Notes under the pieces: model-generated
Told to the model about the DNA's origin: nothing
Seen by the model: only the letters and a program-made list of their open reading frames with translations
The model's database searches: none
In this document: positions 53,196 through 64,000 of the stretch, one piece after another
Layout of the letters: every line of letters starts with the position of its first letter
Numbering within the stretch: position 1 is the stretch's first letter
NCBI GenBank assembly: GCA_014773175.1
Contig: VXCM01000306.1
Location: 429,236-493,235, forward strand
Origin: Lucifuga dentata
Lineage: Eukaryota; Chordata; Actinopteri; Ophidiiformes; Bythitidae
Direction of reading: 5' to 3'
Length of the DNA: 64,000 nucleotides
Position numbers and translations under genes: made by a program

Positions 53196-53234
53196 CGTCA
53201 TACGTCACAGTGACGAAATAAAATACCCGGAAGA
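53196..53234. promoter_or_regulatory. CRE-like and ETS-like motif cluster upstream of atg2a
   Basis: CGTCA, TACGTCAC and TGACG fall within 20 bases (53196-53215), followed by CCCGGAAG at 53226-53233. CREB/ATF and ETS sites grouped like this are typical of CpG-type promoters. They lie about 390 bases before the atg2a start codon; activity is inferred. Confidence 0.45.
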
Positions 53235-53964
53235 GAAAAAGATAACCAAAATCACGCCATCTTTGTACGGTCAACAGATCTTGCTTCTCATAAATTTTTT
53301 TTAGCTTTATTAAAAGCTAGTATACGTTTGCCTTAAAATATTAATGTATATTATTAGCATTGGAATATTTTTCCAGTTCGTAGCCATTTTTATGGCAAAA
53401 TTTTAAATTCACAATGTAAATTTTGCAAGTCTACAAGTTTACAATTTCTTTCAGAAACCCAGTTGAAACAAAAGTTCACAAAAGTTCATTACTGTCTCGT
53501 TGGTCAGAATTAACTAAAACTGACTCGTTTTTTTCTAAAATTAAATTGCTGTTTGCTTTATATGAATTATTTTCTTTAATGTAGTTGTATGTCTTTTGTT
53601 GTCTTAGTGATCTCGGTACGACTGTACTTCCAACTAGATTTGCATTTCCTGAAGAAAATGTAATTGTTTTGCTGAGCGGCATGATTGTATTGCAGGTTTT
53701 TAAGCTTTTAATATTATGATCTACTTTAGGGTTTTGCCACAATACAAGCCATAACTCATAAAATGTATAGGTTAACATAGTAATGTATAGTTGATCAATA
53801 TGCAGTATTGAGCATGTTGAAAGTTTGCATGGTACGCAGCTTCCGATATAATCAAGACTGAGTTATTTTTGCATTATACAATGCATAACTCAAATCATAC
53901 CGTTAAATACATATTTCTAACAAGCGAGGGCGCTGTTCCTTCCTCGGTGGAGATAAAGGCACAT

Positions 53965-54100
53965 TCCCAAGCTATATTTCTGCTTGGGAATACCGGTATC
54001 ACTGCTTGGGAATACTGTATTACAGTTGGCAATACTGGCATTTCCGCTTGGGAATACTGGTAGTCCCACTTGGAATACCGCTTGGGAGTACCGCTAAAGT
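53965..54100. repeat. Degenerate short tandem repeat
   Basis: The unit CTTGGGAATAC with a variable spacer recurs about six times (two units reading TTGGCAATAC and CTTGGAATAC), at a spacing of roughly 20-22 bases. Confidence 0.65.
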
Positions 54101-54417
54101 TCATCCTTGTCTCGTTTTTTCCTGATCTTGTCTATTACTTGTTCTGTAAAAAAAAATCTGCTAATATTTCCTAAAACATCTAAGTGTACAGATGCTGAAA
54201 TGTTGGGTGAAAAATTTTTTTCTTAAGAAAAATTGCTCCAGTTAGAAATTTGTGTGCCAGCCTTTCTGGTATCCAAGTGATTTCTTCATGGTTTTTTATT
54301 CCAAACTTATAGAAATTGACTTCAAGATCCTGCAAAATACTGTATGTTCTATTAACTCATTTATTATTAAACATATTACAACAAATCAAGTTGAAGACAA
54401 ATCAGTGGCAATGTATC

Positions 54418-54423
54418 TTTATT
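54418..54423 (-). terminator. nxf1: Candidate nxf1 poly(A) signal
   Basis: AATAAA on the minus strand about 250 bases after the nxf1 stop codon; the closest such hexamer I saw. Confidence 0.45.
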
Positions 54424-54672
54424 CCTATGAAAACATGTAGTGGATATTCTATACAAATTGACCAAAAACTAAGGTTACAACAACAAAAACTGTATCATAA
54501 CATCAGTCTTTTAAATCAAATTTTGACATTTGGCTATTAAAACAAAGCACTGGCAAACACAAATGTCAATTAATCTACACTACTTTTAATAAAACAATGG
54601 CAAAGGGATAAAACAAAGCCATATAAATAAAATTACTACAAATGCTCTTTCACAGAAGCAAGATTCAGTTCT

Positions 54673-57600
54673 TCACTTTATGAATGCAACATCTGGGATC
54701 TTGCCCTCCGTCTGTAAAGTGAAGAGAAAAAGCATTTTATTGTCTTGCTGTAACAATGACCACATCCCTACACTGACTATTACGGCAAAGCAGGCATTTA
54801 AAATAATTCATATTACCTTTAACTGAGTAAAGATTTGTGCCGCTTTGTTGAAATCCCAATCATTATCGTGCAGACACCTGTAACAGAGAATATTTTGAGA
54901 AGTCAATAAATTGCATCACTAACAACATAATATACGTTCAAGCAGAGCACAACGCTAAACAAAAGTGTGCTTACTTTTGGGACCACTCCAAGTTCATGCC
55001 AGACTTCAGGGAGAAGGCTGTAAGCATCTCCTGCTGTGGAGCTGTGAGGGTAGGCACAGGGCTGGAAGATGGAGTGGGGGCAGGAGCCACAAACGCTCGG
55101 CGAATCTCCTCTGTTGTAGCCATCCGGATGAAAAGCTGGTCGTTCACGATGCACAAACTGACAGAGAAGGAATACAGACAGATATGAGATTGCTTTGGGT
55201 GTGTCAAAAACAACTTTATGTAGTTTACAAGATCAAAAGGTTCACAACCAACCAGTCTATTTGACAATGATTCGAGCTGATGATAGTTTAATAGGAAATA
55301 CCATTATTATTGTTATCAAGTCTGAATTATTAGGGCATTTTACTTGTCAACTATTTCCCAGGCTGCATAAGAAGACGAGACAAGGAGGTTTGTGCATATG
55401 TCCAGATCATTTTTGTTATGATCCACACCTGTTACAACAGGTTTGTACAGTATGTATACAAGGGAAATATGACAAACTAAAGGAAGTCGATTCAAACCAA
55501 TGGGGGCTAATTACATACCCTGAATTCCCTGAAGGTACTGTGATGAAGACTCGAGAGAAGGCCAAGGTGGAGTCCCGTGATTTACCATCCACAGCAACTG
55601 AAAAACAAAGGTGGCATTACAGGTCACATTAGTAAAATCTGCACTGGTTCCCTTCCCGTGGTTGAGAATCACATTTGAACCATTGTTAAAGTTAATAAAT
55701 AACTTACCTTCTTTGAAGACTCCACTGACTGTGAAGGACAGTAGTGTGTTCTGGAAATGGAAAACATTTTACAAAATTAATACAGAGAAATTTGCCAGAA
55801 GCGGCACAGTGCTGTCTGATAAATCAAACATAAACCCACCGTGTAAGTGTTTACATCAATGGTGAAGGAGGCAATATCGTGCTGTGTTTTGGGAAGCTCG
55901 TTGAGGAAAGCCACCACGTTTAGTCGTGTGTGCTTTAGCAGGCGAAACCGCATTGCTAAAGAAAAGGTTTTTACAGAGGAAAATATCAGAAGGCATCTCA
56001 AATCATAAATTATAGTAGAAAAAAATCTGATATACTGTAAGTCAACAACTAGAAAGTCAGGTAAACTCACTGGAGTCTTTGAGCCGCTTTAGGTTTCGAC
56101 TGTCTTTGTGGTACTCTCCCAGACTGCACCTATGGGGGAACACCAAAGAAAATAGAGAGGGAATCACTCTTAACAGGCCAAAATCATATATGGATGTGAA
56201 CAAATAAAAACAATGATGGGAGGAGCTGAATAAAATCGGAGGCTTGAAAATACATGCGAATGATAAAAAAAAAAAAAAAANAAAAAAAAAAAAAAAAAAC
56301 AGTACAAGTGTGAACTATATGTGTATGTTCTCACCTAGAGGGATTCTGGGTGGAGTAAGGTGTTGTAAGGGATAAAGATGCACCATCATGGTATGCATCC
56401 AGCAGAGGCTGTCGGTCTCCTGAATCATATATACTGTAGTATCTGCAAAACAGAGAATGCAATATGAGTTTAGTTTTGCTGTTTGTTTCTTCCCGTGGGT
56501 TTATAACCGCAGTTAAGAGTTATGACGATCCAGGCCAAGAACATTTGCTCTCACATCGCTTGGCAAATGCACAGAATTCACCGTAGGAGATTTACTGGAG
56601 AACGGTGGATTTACCAGTTTGTGTAGAACGGCGAATCTCGCATCGCTCAACAAACACACGGAGTTCATTCTGGGAGATTTGCTGGAGGTCGCTGGATTGA
56701 CCGGAGTTCGTGTAGAGTGGCGAGTCTCACATCGCTCGGCAAACACACGGAGTTCACTGCGGCAGATTTGCCGGAGATCGCTGGATTTACTGGAGTTCGC
56801 CCAGAATGTGAGTTTCGCATCGCTTGGCAAACACACGGAATTCACCGTGGCAGATTTGCCGGAGATCACTGGATTCACTGGAGTTTGTTTAAAACAGCGA
56901 GTCTCGTATCGCTCGGCAAACAACACATGGAGTTCAGCGCGGCAGATTTGCCAGAGATTATTGGATTTACCGGAGTTCGTGTAGAACGGAGTCTTGTATC
57001 ACTTGATAAACACACGGAGTTCACCGTGGTTGATTTGCCGGAGGTTGCTGGATTTATCGGCAATCATGTAGAACAGCGAGTCTCGCATCGCTTGGCAAAC
57101 ACATGGAGTTCACCAAGGCAGATTTGCCAGAGATCGCTGGATTTATCAGAGATCGTGTAGAACGGCGAGTCTCGCATTGCTCTTGGCAAACGCATAAAGT
57201 TCACCATGGAGATTTGCTAGAGATCACTGGATTTACCAGAGCTTGTGAATGCCAGTGAGGATCCACACTGACTCGCAACAGACATGGCTGCATAAGAAGA
57301 AACGGAGATATAAAGCAAAAATTGAATTTTGAACTTAATAACCTGAACTTTTTAAATAACATGAATTCCACCAACTTGTATATACACTGAAAACTGAACT
57401 GACAATATATATCTACTTGCATTTGGACTGTGTATTTTGTGAATTTGTGGAGTTGTCTTATTATTTCGTTAATTACGCTGGATTTAGATACCATGTGATG
57501 GAGTTGATTTTTTAGGTAAATTCTCTCTGTGGTTCCCTTTTGAATGCTACATTAATTTAATTGTTTTGAGTTTTTTGAATTGCTAGACTGAGCCTGACTG

Positions 57601-60600
57601 CCACCACATTGCAGCACCATCACAGGGTTTTGTTTATTTATGTAAGTATATATATATATAAACAAGATTTAAAGACCATTGTTCACAGGTTTACCCAAAT
57701 GTATAATTAGTACCAGTAGTATTACTAATATCCATAATATTATTTGCTTTGGTGCTTGGTACCAGTTAAACACACCGCATGTTTAATGGACAGCACAGTG
57801 TAGGCTCAGTCTGCACAATACATTATAAGAAATACAGCTCCATGTTCTCCATGTCCAGTTCTCCATGTGCTCCATATCCAGTTCCATAAGGTGTGCTAAA
57901 GAACACCTCACGGAACTGCTGCCAAGCTTCTGATTATCTTTTCCAAAAATACATGTGGTGTTTTTAAGATGCGAGTTGGCCCTCGACTATGATTAAGTAT
58001 TAAAAATGGGTTTAAAACTCACTGTTGTAAGAAGTGAAGGATGAGAACTTTGATTTCATCAGAACCAAAACAGCTGCCCTAGAATGTCAAACAGAAAGGC
58101 ACATAAGGAGACAGGCAGTGTGTCAGACATTCATCTGAAGTGGACAATCCATTTTTGACCCACTGCAGGGAACTTAATTTCATGAAACTGCCACCTTGGA
58201 GAAGTTATGTCATCTGATGTCAATCATGTGAAAATACCTTGCAGGGAGGGATGGTGGTGGGCGCTTCCACATCAAATCCTATGGGTGGGGGGAGGTCATG
58301 ACCATCCTAAACGCAAACCATACATGAAGGAAAATTTAAGACGAAAAACCAGCAATAAAGGAGCACCAAGTCATTCTGCTGAATTCACTTACAGACAAGA
58401 GTACATAAAAAGACTGCAAATGCAGTTAACAAAATTTAATTTTTCAAAACCAACCAAATTTTAATGAAAAAATTAATATGGTTAAAAATGTGAACTGTAT
58501 AGTTTCACTCAAAGCCAGCAGAAAAATAAAATACACTATAACATCTTGATGATGACTTATTCCCCGTGTAAGGTGATAGAGAACATGTTTAACACAATTT
58601 TTTATTCAGGGGGAATAAAAAAAAGAGATCAAGCAAGGAGATAAAACAAAAACGTGAACTTGCCAGTTTGAGAAGCCGGGGAAACCTCTGCCGCACAGCA
58701 CTGGCACAGGAAGAGAATCAAGAGAAGTAAAGTTATCATCACAAACTGGTGCACACACAGGAAAGGAAGTCAGGCTGATTACTGCAGCTACCAGCACTCA
58801 GTCACACCTACTGACTCAATGTCATACTGTGCTTTCTACTAGATGTAATGTTATGTTATGGACAGATCTTTTGGGACAATATGCTGCTATGCATGTGATT
58901 TTTTGAAAAATAGAGAACCAGTGACTTTCATTTGTTTTTTCATCAACAAGTAAATCCACAAAGACTAATATACTCACTCAGCATACCCACCTACTCTGTT
59001 CCTCGTTCAGTTTCATGCTGTGCCCTTTGACATTTTATCCCACCCCAAAGTGTACTTACCAGCAGGCATACTCACCCTCTCCCTCAATATGCAGATATAC
59101 ACAGATCTGACATGGGGAAGCAACACACACTTTTCCAGGAGTACACACATACACATACAGAGGCCCACAAAACTACAAGACTGTGCTGCAAACCGGCAGA
59201 GACAACCATTTGATTTTGCAGAATAAAGAAGTTATGTATTGCTGGGAGAGAGGTGGTTATCAGCAGCCTCGTATTAACTGCCCCCCCCCCCCANCCCCCC
59301 CCCCCCAAAACCTGACAAATACATTGTAGAACAGATGAGTCTCCATCCACAAAAACAAACTGGTTCTAGGAAAAAGTAGTAGTATAATTAGTCAAACATT
59401 CAGAAGAAGTGGTGATCGCAGTTTATCATCTGAGCAAGAAATGTGAGTAGGTTTTGACAGCATTTGAGCCCACGATTATCAGGAATGGGAGGCAACCTGA
59501 GAACAGAGCAGATCTGGCCTCAGAATGAGCTGTACCCAGCCATCCCACAGCTCGTCCCACAGCTCATCCCTGCTGCTCCAGCAGATCAGCGTGTGGTGAA
59601 TCTCACTACTACCATTATGATTTCTCAAGAGATGAGGCTTCCTACACTAGGAGTAACTGGACCCCCATGACTTTTCAGTTTCTAGTTTAATATGGGCCCA
59701 AGCCTCTGGTTACAGAGGGACTGGCAAATTATGAAGCATTTGACTGGAGCAATTGTTTCCTACCCTGAGCCATCTGCTTCATTAATGCTGGCAATACTTA
59801 ATATTCAAAATAGTTTTTTACTAGTCACAGCCACCAGCAAATTGGAAGAGGCAGCATTTTCATATTTTGTTCTCGCTTTGCTCCTTTTAGTTATTTCAGG
59901 TAAAAATGTACCTGATTGTTTTTCAGTTCAGAATGCATTTCCTTCAGGTTTAAGTATGGACTTTCCACTGCATTTGCTCAACAGCAGAAGCCAGTTTTAG
60001 GTGAAGGAGAACCGAGTGGAAGAGAGAGACTGCTTTTTCTCTGTGGTTCATCACTGGTCATTTGGTATAATAATGACACTTAATCCCCCTCCGCCTCAGC
60101 CCAATGGATTTTCCTGTGGAGTCCCATCCTCTTCATTTCTTCTTTGTCACTTTCTTGGTGAGTCAACGCTCACGGGGACTAAGGCCGAGTAATCGTGACT
60201 GTGCCTGCCTTAGGTTGTCCCAGGGTTTCAAGGTGGGATCTTACCCGTCATGGGCTATCCAGCCTTCCATACTCGCCTGATACAGGAGGCCAACTGGGCA
60301 GGGATGCTATGAGGGGAGGGGAAAAGACTCTTTGGTTGTTAACACAACTGTGGGTTATCCTGTTTCTAATATAGCACAATACAGTATAGTAGTGCTTGAG
60401 AGACTTTTGAGTAGTTAATTTGAAATGCATTACACATTGGATTATGTTCAAGGACACTGTCCTCTTAAGAAATGTGGCGATTCCTTCTCTGTACCACATA
60501 CATAATCAGTGGTGTGATGGTCTTTCTTTTCTGTTCTTTTTTTTTTTTTTTTTTTTAAATGGGATGACTATCTGGGATGACAGCAGGGGGAATGCTGGGA

Positions 60601-63600
60601 ACAGCATCACTGAGAGGCAAATAAAAGCTTGAAAAGATGCATGCACAGAAGATGAAGAAATGACAGAAGATGCCGGTTCAAACAATGGAAAGCTTTAGCA
60701 AGCTGAAAGGAAAAAACTATGAAACTGCACCACATAAACTGTCTGCTTAGCAACTTTTGGAAAGAAGGAAATGTTTAATTTGCAGTGTGAAACAGGAATG
60801 TTTAGGACAAATGAAACACCCCCGTGCTAAAACAAAAGCAGTAATTTAATTACTGACATTATTCCCCTTTTCCTTCTCTTACAGACATGTGCATATGCAA
60901 AGACAGGGAACAACAGTGAATGCCAAATGGCTCAGCTTAATCCAAAGGTTCTTCCTTTACTACTGGTGAAATCTCCTTCAGTTATTGTACAGACAACACA
61001 CACAAGGGCTTTCTTTCTCTTCGTGTGACTTTGTAGATCACTGGTGTGTGCTGTTATTTATAACATTTAACACTCAAACACACATCTAGTCACATACACA
61101 GACACTCACTCCAATGTGGCCACTCCACGACCTTCTCCCCATGTCCCCTAAAATCACTGACTGACCTGATGTATGAGGCTTGATCTTTGAAGAGGTCACA
61201 CAGCGGGTTCCTGTTCAGCCACAGTTCCACAAGCTTCAAGCTTTTCACCTTGTCCAGCTCCCGGTCTGACTTTAGCTGTACGATCACAGAAAAACATAAG
61301 AGTTGGTGTGAATCAGGGAGAAACTAACAAGTTTCAGTAGCAACTGTTAGCAAAGCGGTTAAAAATCAATCAAGCACATTTTCTAGAAAAATTAAACGTA
61401 AAAGCTGAAGACCCAAGTTCATGTCTGCATAACATTCCACTATCGGAATAACCAGACTCACCTCATTATGGGAAAGGTTGAGGGTCTTCAGGTGAGGTGC
61501 CTTGGTGACTAAGTCAGCTAGTTCATCCAACTTGTGAATGCGGTTGTTACTCAGGTTCAAGCAGGCCAGCTGACAAGAGCCAGAAGAAAGAAGGAGAACA
61601 ATGGAATTTCTTTACTTTTATATTTTATAATTTATATCAACTAATTGTGGCATGTTTACTGTCTGTCAGTTTCTTCCAGCAAATAAGATCGAAAAGGTTC
61701 AAGATCAAATAGATGTTACCTCTGGAATGTTTTCTTCAATGATCTTGATGACAGCTTCCATACTCGTCTTCCTGTTGAGGATGACTTCAATGTTCTGGGA
61801 AACCAGATCTATGAAACAAAATAATATTTAAGTTCTTAAATCTAACAGTCAAGATACTTCTTCTTCTTTTCCTTTCGGCTTTTCCCTTCAGGGGTCACCA
61901 CAGCGAATCATCTGCCTCCATCTAACCCTATCCTCTGCCTCCTCTTCTCTCACACCAACTAACTTCATGTCCTCTTTCACTACATCCATAAATCTCCTCT
62001 TTGGTCTTCCTCTAGGCCTCCTGCCTGGCAGTTCCAACCTCAGCATCCTTCTACCGATATGTTCACTATCCCTCCTCTGTACATGTCCAAACCATCTCAG
62101 TCTGGCCTCTCTGACTTTATCTCCAAAACATCTAACATGCGCTGTCCCTCTGATGTACTCGTTCCTGATCCTATCCATCCTCGTCACTCCCAAAGAGAAC
62201 AGTCAAGTACTAACAGTCAAGATACTAATATTCTCAAATACTCTACATTTGAACAGGAATTTTAAATAATAAAAAAATAAATCTGTCAAACCTGCAACCT
62301 CAGTGAACAACTGGCTTTCATTTCAATTGAGTTCATGTGTTTGCAAATCTGTGCACTTCCTGTCAGACTTTATAGTGTCTGACAGGAAGTGCACATACTT
62401 GCACTTGAATATGGTGTAAATTCAATATGGTGGATAGTGTGGGAATAATTGTTGCTTATATACTCAATTCAGGGTAATAAAGCCAACCTCAACCAGATCA
62501 CCCACACAGTCTCCTCTGCTGAATCACCAGTGTAAAATTTTAATTGTATGGTTCAGCAGTAATGCCTAACAGGCTGCAACTGCAGATCCAAGCCTTTTGA
62601 AAACAGATATGACCTAAGTTTTACTGGTGATAACTAATCTGGTATGAATGGCCAAACTTTGGCTAAATCCAAGTTCAAATGTGAAAGAGCCATAGGAGTG
62701 TAATCACCTGGGTCGGTTCGGATGTTGTTCAAATCGAGTGCTTGCTGGGAGCCATCAAACCGTTTAGCCATGCATTGCTGTGGAAGATTAAAAAAAAAAA
62801 AAAACATAATAAAAAAATAAAAAATCAGCCAACTGCTACTCAGAAGAGTAAAAATTTGGTGGAAGAGTGCAATGAAACAAAGTCATATGTAACTTTTAAA
62901 AAAAAATACAGTTTACTAATCCATCCAGCTCACCTTCAGGTGCTCCAAGTGTTCAGGCTTCAGGTCAGTGAGGAGGAAAGAGGGAGGAGCACTGGGGTTG
63001 ACGTGCACTTCCACCTTAAAGAAGCAAAACATCAGGTGACATTAGTGAGATCAGTGAGTTACCCAGGCATCCACTGTGATATGACCAAAGAAGAAATCCA
63101 TCTACTGAATAGACATGCTGCAAAGATGTTGAATTGTTAATTAATAGAAAATTACAGTTTTCCATGATAACAGGCATATGTTCTGACTTCATGTATATAG
63201 GCAACAGCTTCTTAACAGCACAGCCATTATCTGCATAAGCTGCAGATGATAGATGAGAAGATTTTCAGTGAGTTTTCCTGCATTACTCACACATACCTTA
63301 TAACCGTCTGTGTCTGTGATCTTGTGAGAACATTTATGCAGAGCACTGGCTGCAGAGGAATCATCCACATAGAAATGGACCCGGTTATGGTCAATGTGGT
63401 ACTGGATGGATGGGAAGAGAAGGTCGATTTACTGATGTGTCCATCTTGGCTAAAGAATACCTTTTAAACAGCCAGCAGGTATGCACCTAGCTTTCACCAT
63501 TCCATCCTAATCAGAACTCTAAGAACTTTTGAAACATTTAAAGGCAAAATCAGAGATCATACAATAACTTAATGGGTAGCACCACCATCAAGATTTACAG

Positions 63601-64000
63601 GACTGGAACCTTCTACCATCTCCAAACTGATTAACAAGGCTTTTCTTCAATTTATAATTAAGTCATTTACATAAGTAAAAGTGTGCCAAACCTCACCTGT
63701 ACAGGTGTGTAGGTTATGGAACAGATGTTCTGAAGAGCCTGCAATAACCATTTCTTGTCATATTTTCTTCCATGTGGTATCTGCAAAACAGCCAAGAAAA
63801 CAATTTATAACTTCAAGAAAGTTTCAAGGAGGAAACGTGGGTGACCTACACTCTGGTTTAATACTAACCGTTACTTTGTACCAGCCTGAGCGATTTTTCC
63901 CTCCTCCACCAAAGCTCCCTCCTCCACCTCGGTCTCCTCCTTTAAAGCCTCCTCTACCACCACCACCACCTCCCCCTCTGCCTCCTCGTCTGTCTCTGTC
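54673..64000 (-). CDS. nxf1: Nuclear RNA export factor 1 (TAP), 5' end outside the window
   Basis: The general mRNA export receptor: with NXT1 it carries mRNPs through the nuclear pore. The window holds 542 C-terminal residues in 19 exons; the first exon here is open at 64000. In order: a Gly/Arg-rich stretch (residues 1-40 of the visible part), RRM-like domain starting [19 protein letters not shown], leucine-rich repeats ([37 protein letters not shown]), NTF2-like domain ([45 protein letters not shown]) and the TAP-C/UBA-like domain with GMNLEWSQK and a [13 protein letters not shown] helix. It aligns end to end with human NXF1. All introns are GT-AG except one GC-AG intron (58307-58663). Fish can have two nxf1 copies; I cannot tell which this is. 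Confidence 0.97.
56267..56299. repeat. Poly-A tract broken by an N
   Basis: A-rich homopolymer with a single N at 56281 in an nxf1 intron. Similar homopolymers with one N occur near 585, 6830, 11281, 22347 and 34307; their true lengths are unknown. Confidence 0.8.
56520..57255. repeat. Minisatellite, about 8 units of 87-91 bp
   Basis: The landmark GGCAAACACACGGAGTTCAC and variants recur at about 56565, 56652, 56741, 56829, 56918, 57008, 57097 and 57188, a spacing of 87-91 bp. Units differ by roughly 10-20 percent. It lies in nxf1 intron 56443-58022. Long open frames occur on both strands, but the unit is not a fixed multiple of three and the translations resemble nothing known, so I treat it as non-coding. 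Confidence 0.85.
59281..59306. repeat. Poly-C tract broken by an N
   Basis: C homopolymer with one N at 59294 in the largest nxf1 intron; a likely assembly break. The rest of that intron (58701-61165) holds no gene I can recognise. Confidence 0.8.
61859..62209 (-). mobile_element. 5'-truncated LINE fragment with 17-bp target-site duplication
   Basis: The minus strand encodes the C-terminal tip of a non-LTR retrotransposon ORF (readable: [48 protein letters not shown]), followed by an A/AAG-rich tail. It is bounded by a 17-bp direct repeat CTAACAGTCAAGATACT at 61842-61858 and 62210-62226. It lies in an nxf1 intron in the same sense as the gene and belongs to a different LINE family from the copy near 49600. 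Confidence 0.83.
62351..62394. repeat. Perfect 18-bp inverted repeat (hairpin)
   Basis: GTGCACTTCCTGTCAGAC at 62351-62368 is perfectly repeated in reverse complement at 62377-62394 with an 8-base loop. It lies in an nxf1 intron, not near a splice site. Confidence 0.85.

Larger units (their letters stand above)
52812..54672. other. Intergenic region between nxf1 stop and atg2a start
   Basis: No coding exon seen. The atg2a 5' UTR and promoter occupy the part below about 53250, including CRE-like and ETS-like motifs. A degenerate tandem array of a TTGGGAATAC unit lies at 53965-54100. The part above about 54418 is the nxf1 3' UTR. Confidence 0.55.
54673..64000 (-). other. nxf1: Exon map of nxf1 (transcript order, partial)
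   Basis: 63869-64000 (5' incomplete); 63697-63780; 63297-63401; 62934-63014; 62708-62777; 61720-61808; 61462-61569; 61166-61275; 58664-58700; 58238-58306; 58023-58078; 56335-56442; 56071-56129; 55840-55955; 55708-55750; 55519-55597; 54975-55157; 54817-54877; 54673-54711. Reading phases agree across all junctions. The exon 58664-58700 is only 37 bases and is followed by the GC donor. The two largest introns, 58701-61165 and 56443-58022, hold most of the gene's repeats. Confidence 0.9.

Noticed and set aside
56513..56926. 137-codon open frame on the minus strand in an nxf1 intron
   Set aside because: It is the translation of the 89-bp minisatellite, whose unit is not a multiple of three; no family resemblance.
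59464..60192. Consecutive plus-strand open frames in the largest nxf1 intron
   Set aside because: No similarity I recognise and no splice signals linking them; probably chance or an old unidentifiable repeat.

Overview
This window reads as teleost nuclear DNA. Its genes are vertebrate, split by short GT-AG introns, and surrounded by microsatellites and fish-type transposable elements (TTAA-flanked MITEs, a hAT element, 5'-truncated LINEs). It also carries many single-N assembly gaps. I recognise five protein-coding genes and could rebuild nearly all their exons with consistent reading phase. I found no bacterial-type system, CRISPR array, rRNA or tRNA gene.

Layout: 1-5198 is non-coding and probably holds 5' UTR exons of kcnk4. 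kcnk4 (TRAAK two-pore K+ channel, + strand) has coding exons from 5199 to 10515. An AT-rich, repeat-rich stretch (10516-15593) separates it, tail to tail, from a TGF-beta ligand gene (- strand, 23032 to 15594). I call that gene tgfb5, the fourth TGF-beta paralogue that mammals lack. trmt112 (- strand, 28401 to 25690), atg2a (- strand, 52811 to 30535, 42 exons) and nxf1 (- strand, from beyond 64000 to 54673, 5' end missing) follow.

KCNK4, TRMT112, ATG2A and NXF1 all lie on human 11q13/11q12, so the block is conserved synteny. The TREK-type channel genes KCNK2 and KCNK10 lie near TGFB2 and TGFB3 in human. A TGF-beta gene beside kcnk4 therefore looks like the surviving ohnologue of the same ancestral pair. 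The genes do not form one pathway: they encode a membrane K+ channel, a secreted cytokine, a methyltransferase cofactor, an autophagy lipid-transfer protein and the general mRNA export receptor.

The points most worth checking are: (1) the tgfb5 assignment, its lack of an RGD in the prodomain, and its TGF-beta1/3-type receptor-contact residues; (2) a GC-AG intron in nxf1 at the position matching the CTE-bearing retained intron of mammalian NXF1; (3) eight copies of one approximately 0.5-0.65 kb palindrome-ended MITE family, seven of them in introns; (4) transposon insertions with readable target-site duplications; (5) six N-centred direct duplications of 54-65 bp that look like unmerged contig overlaps and corrupt three genes.
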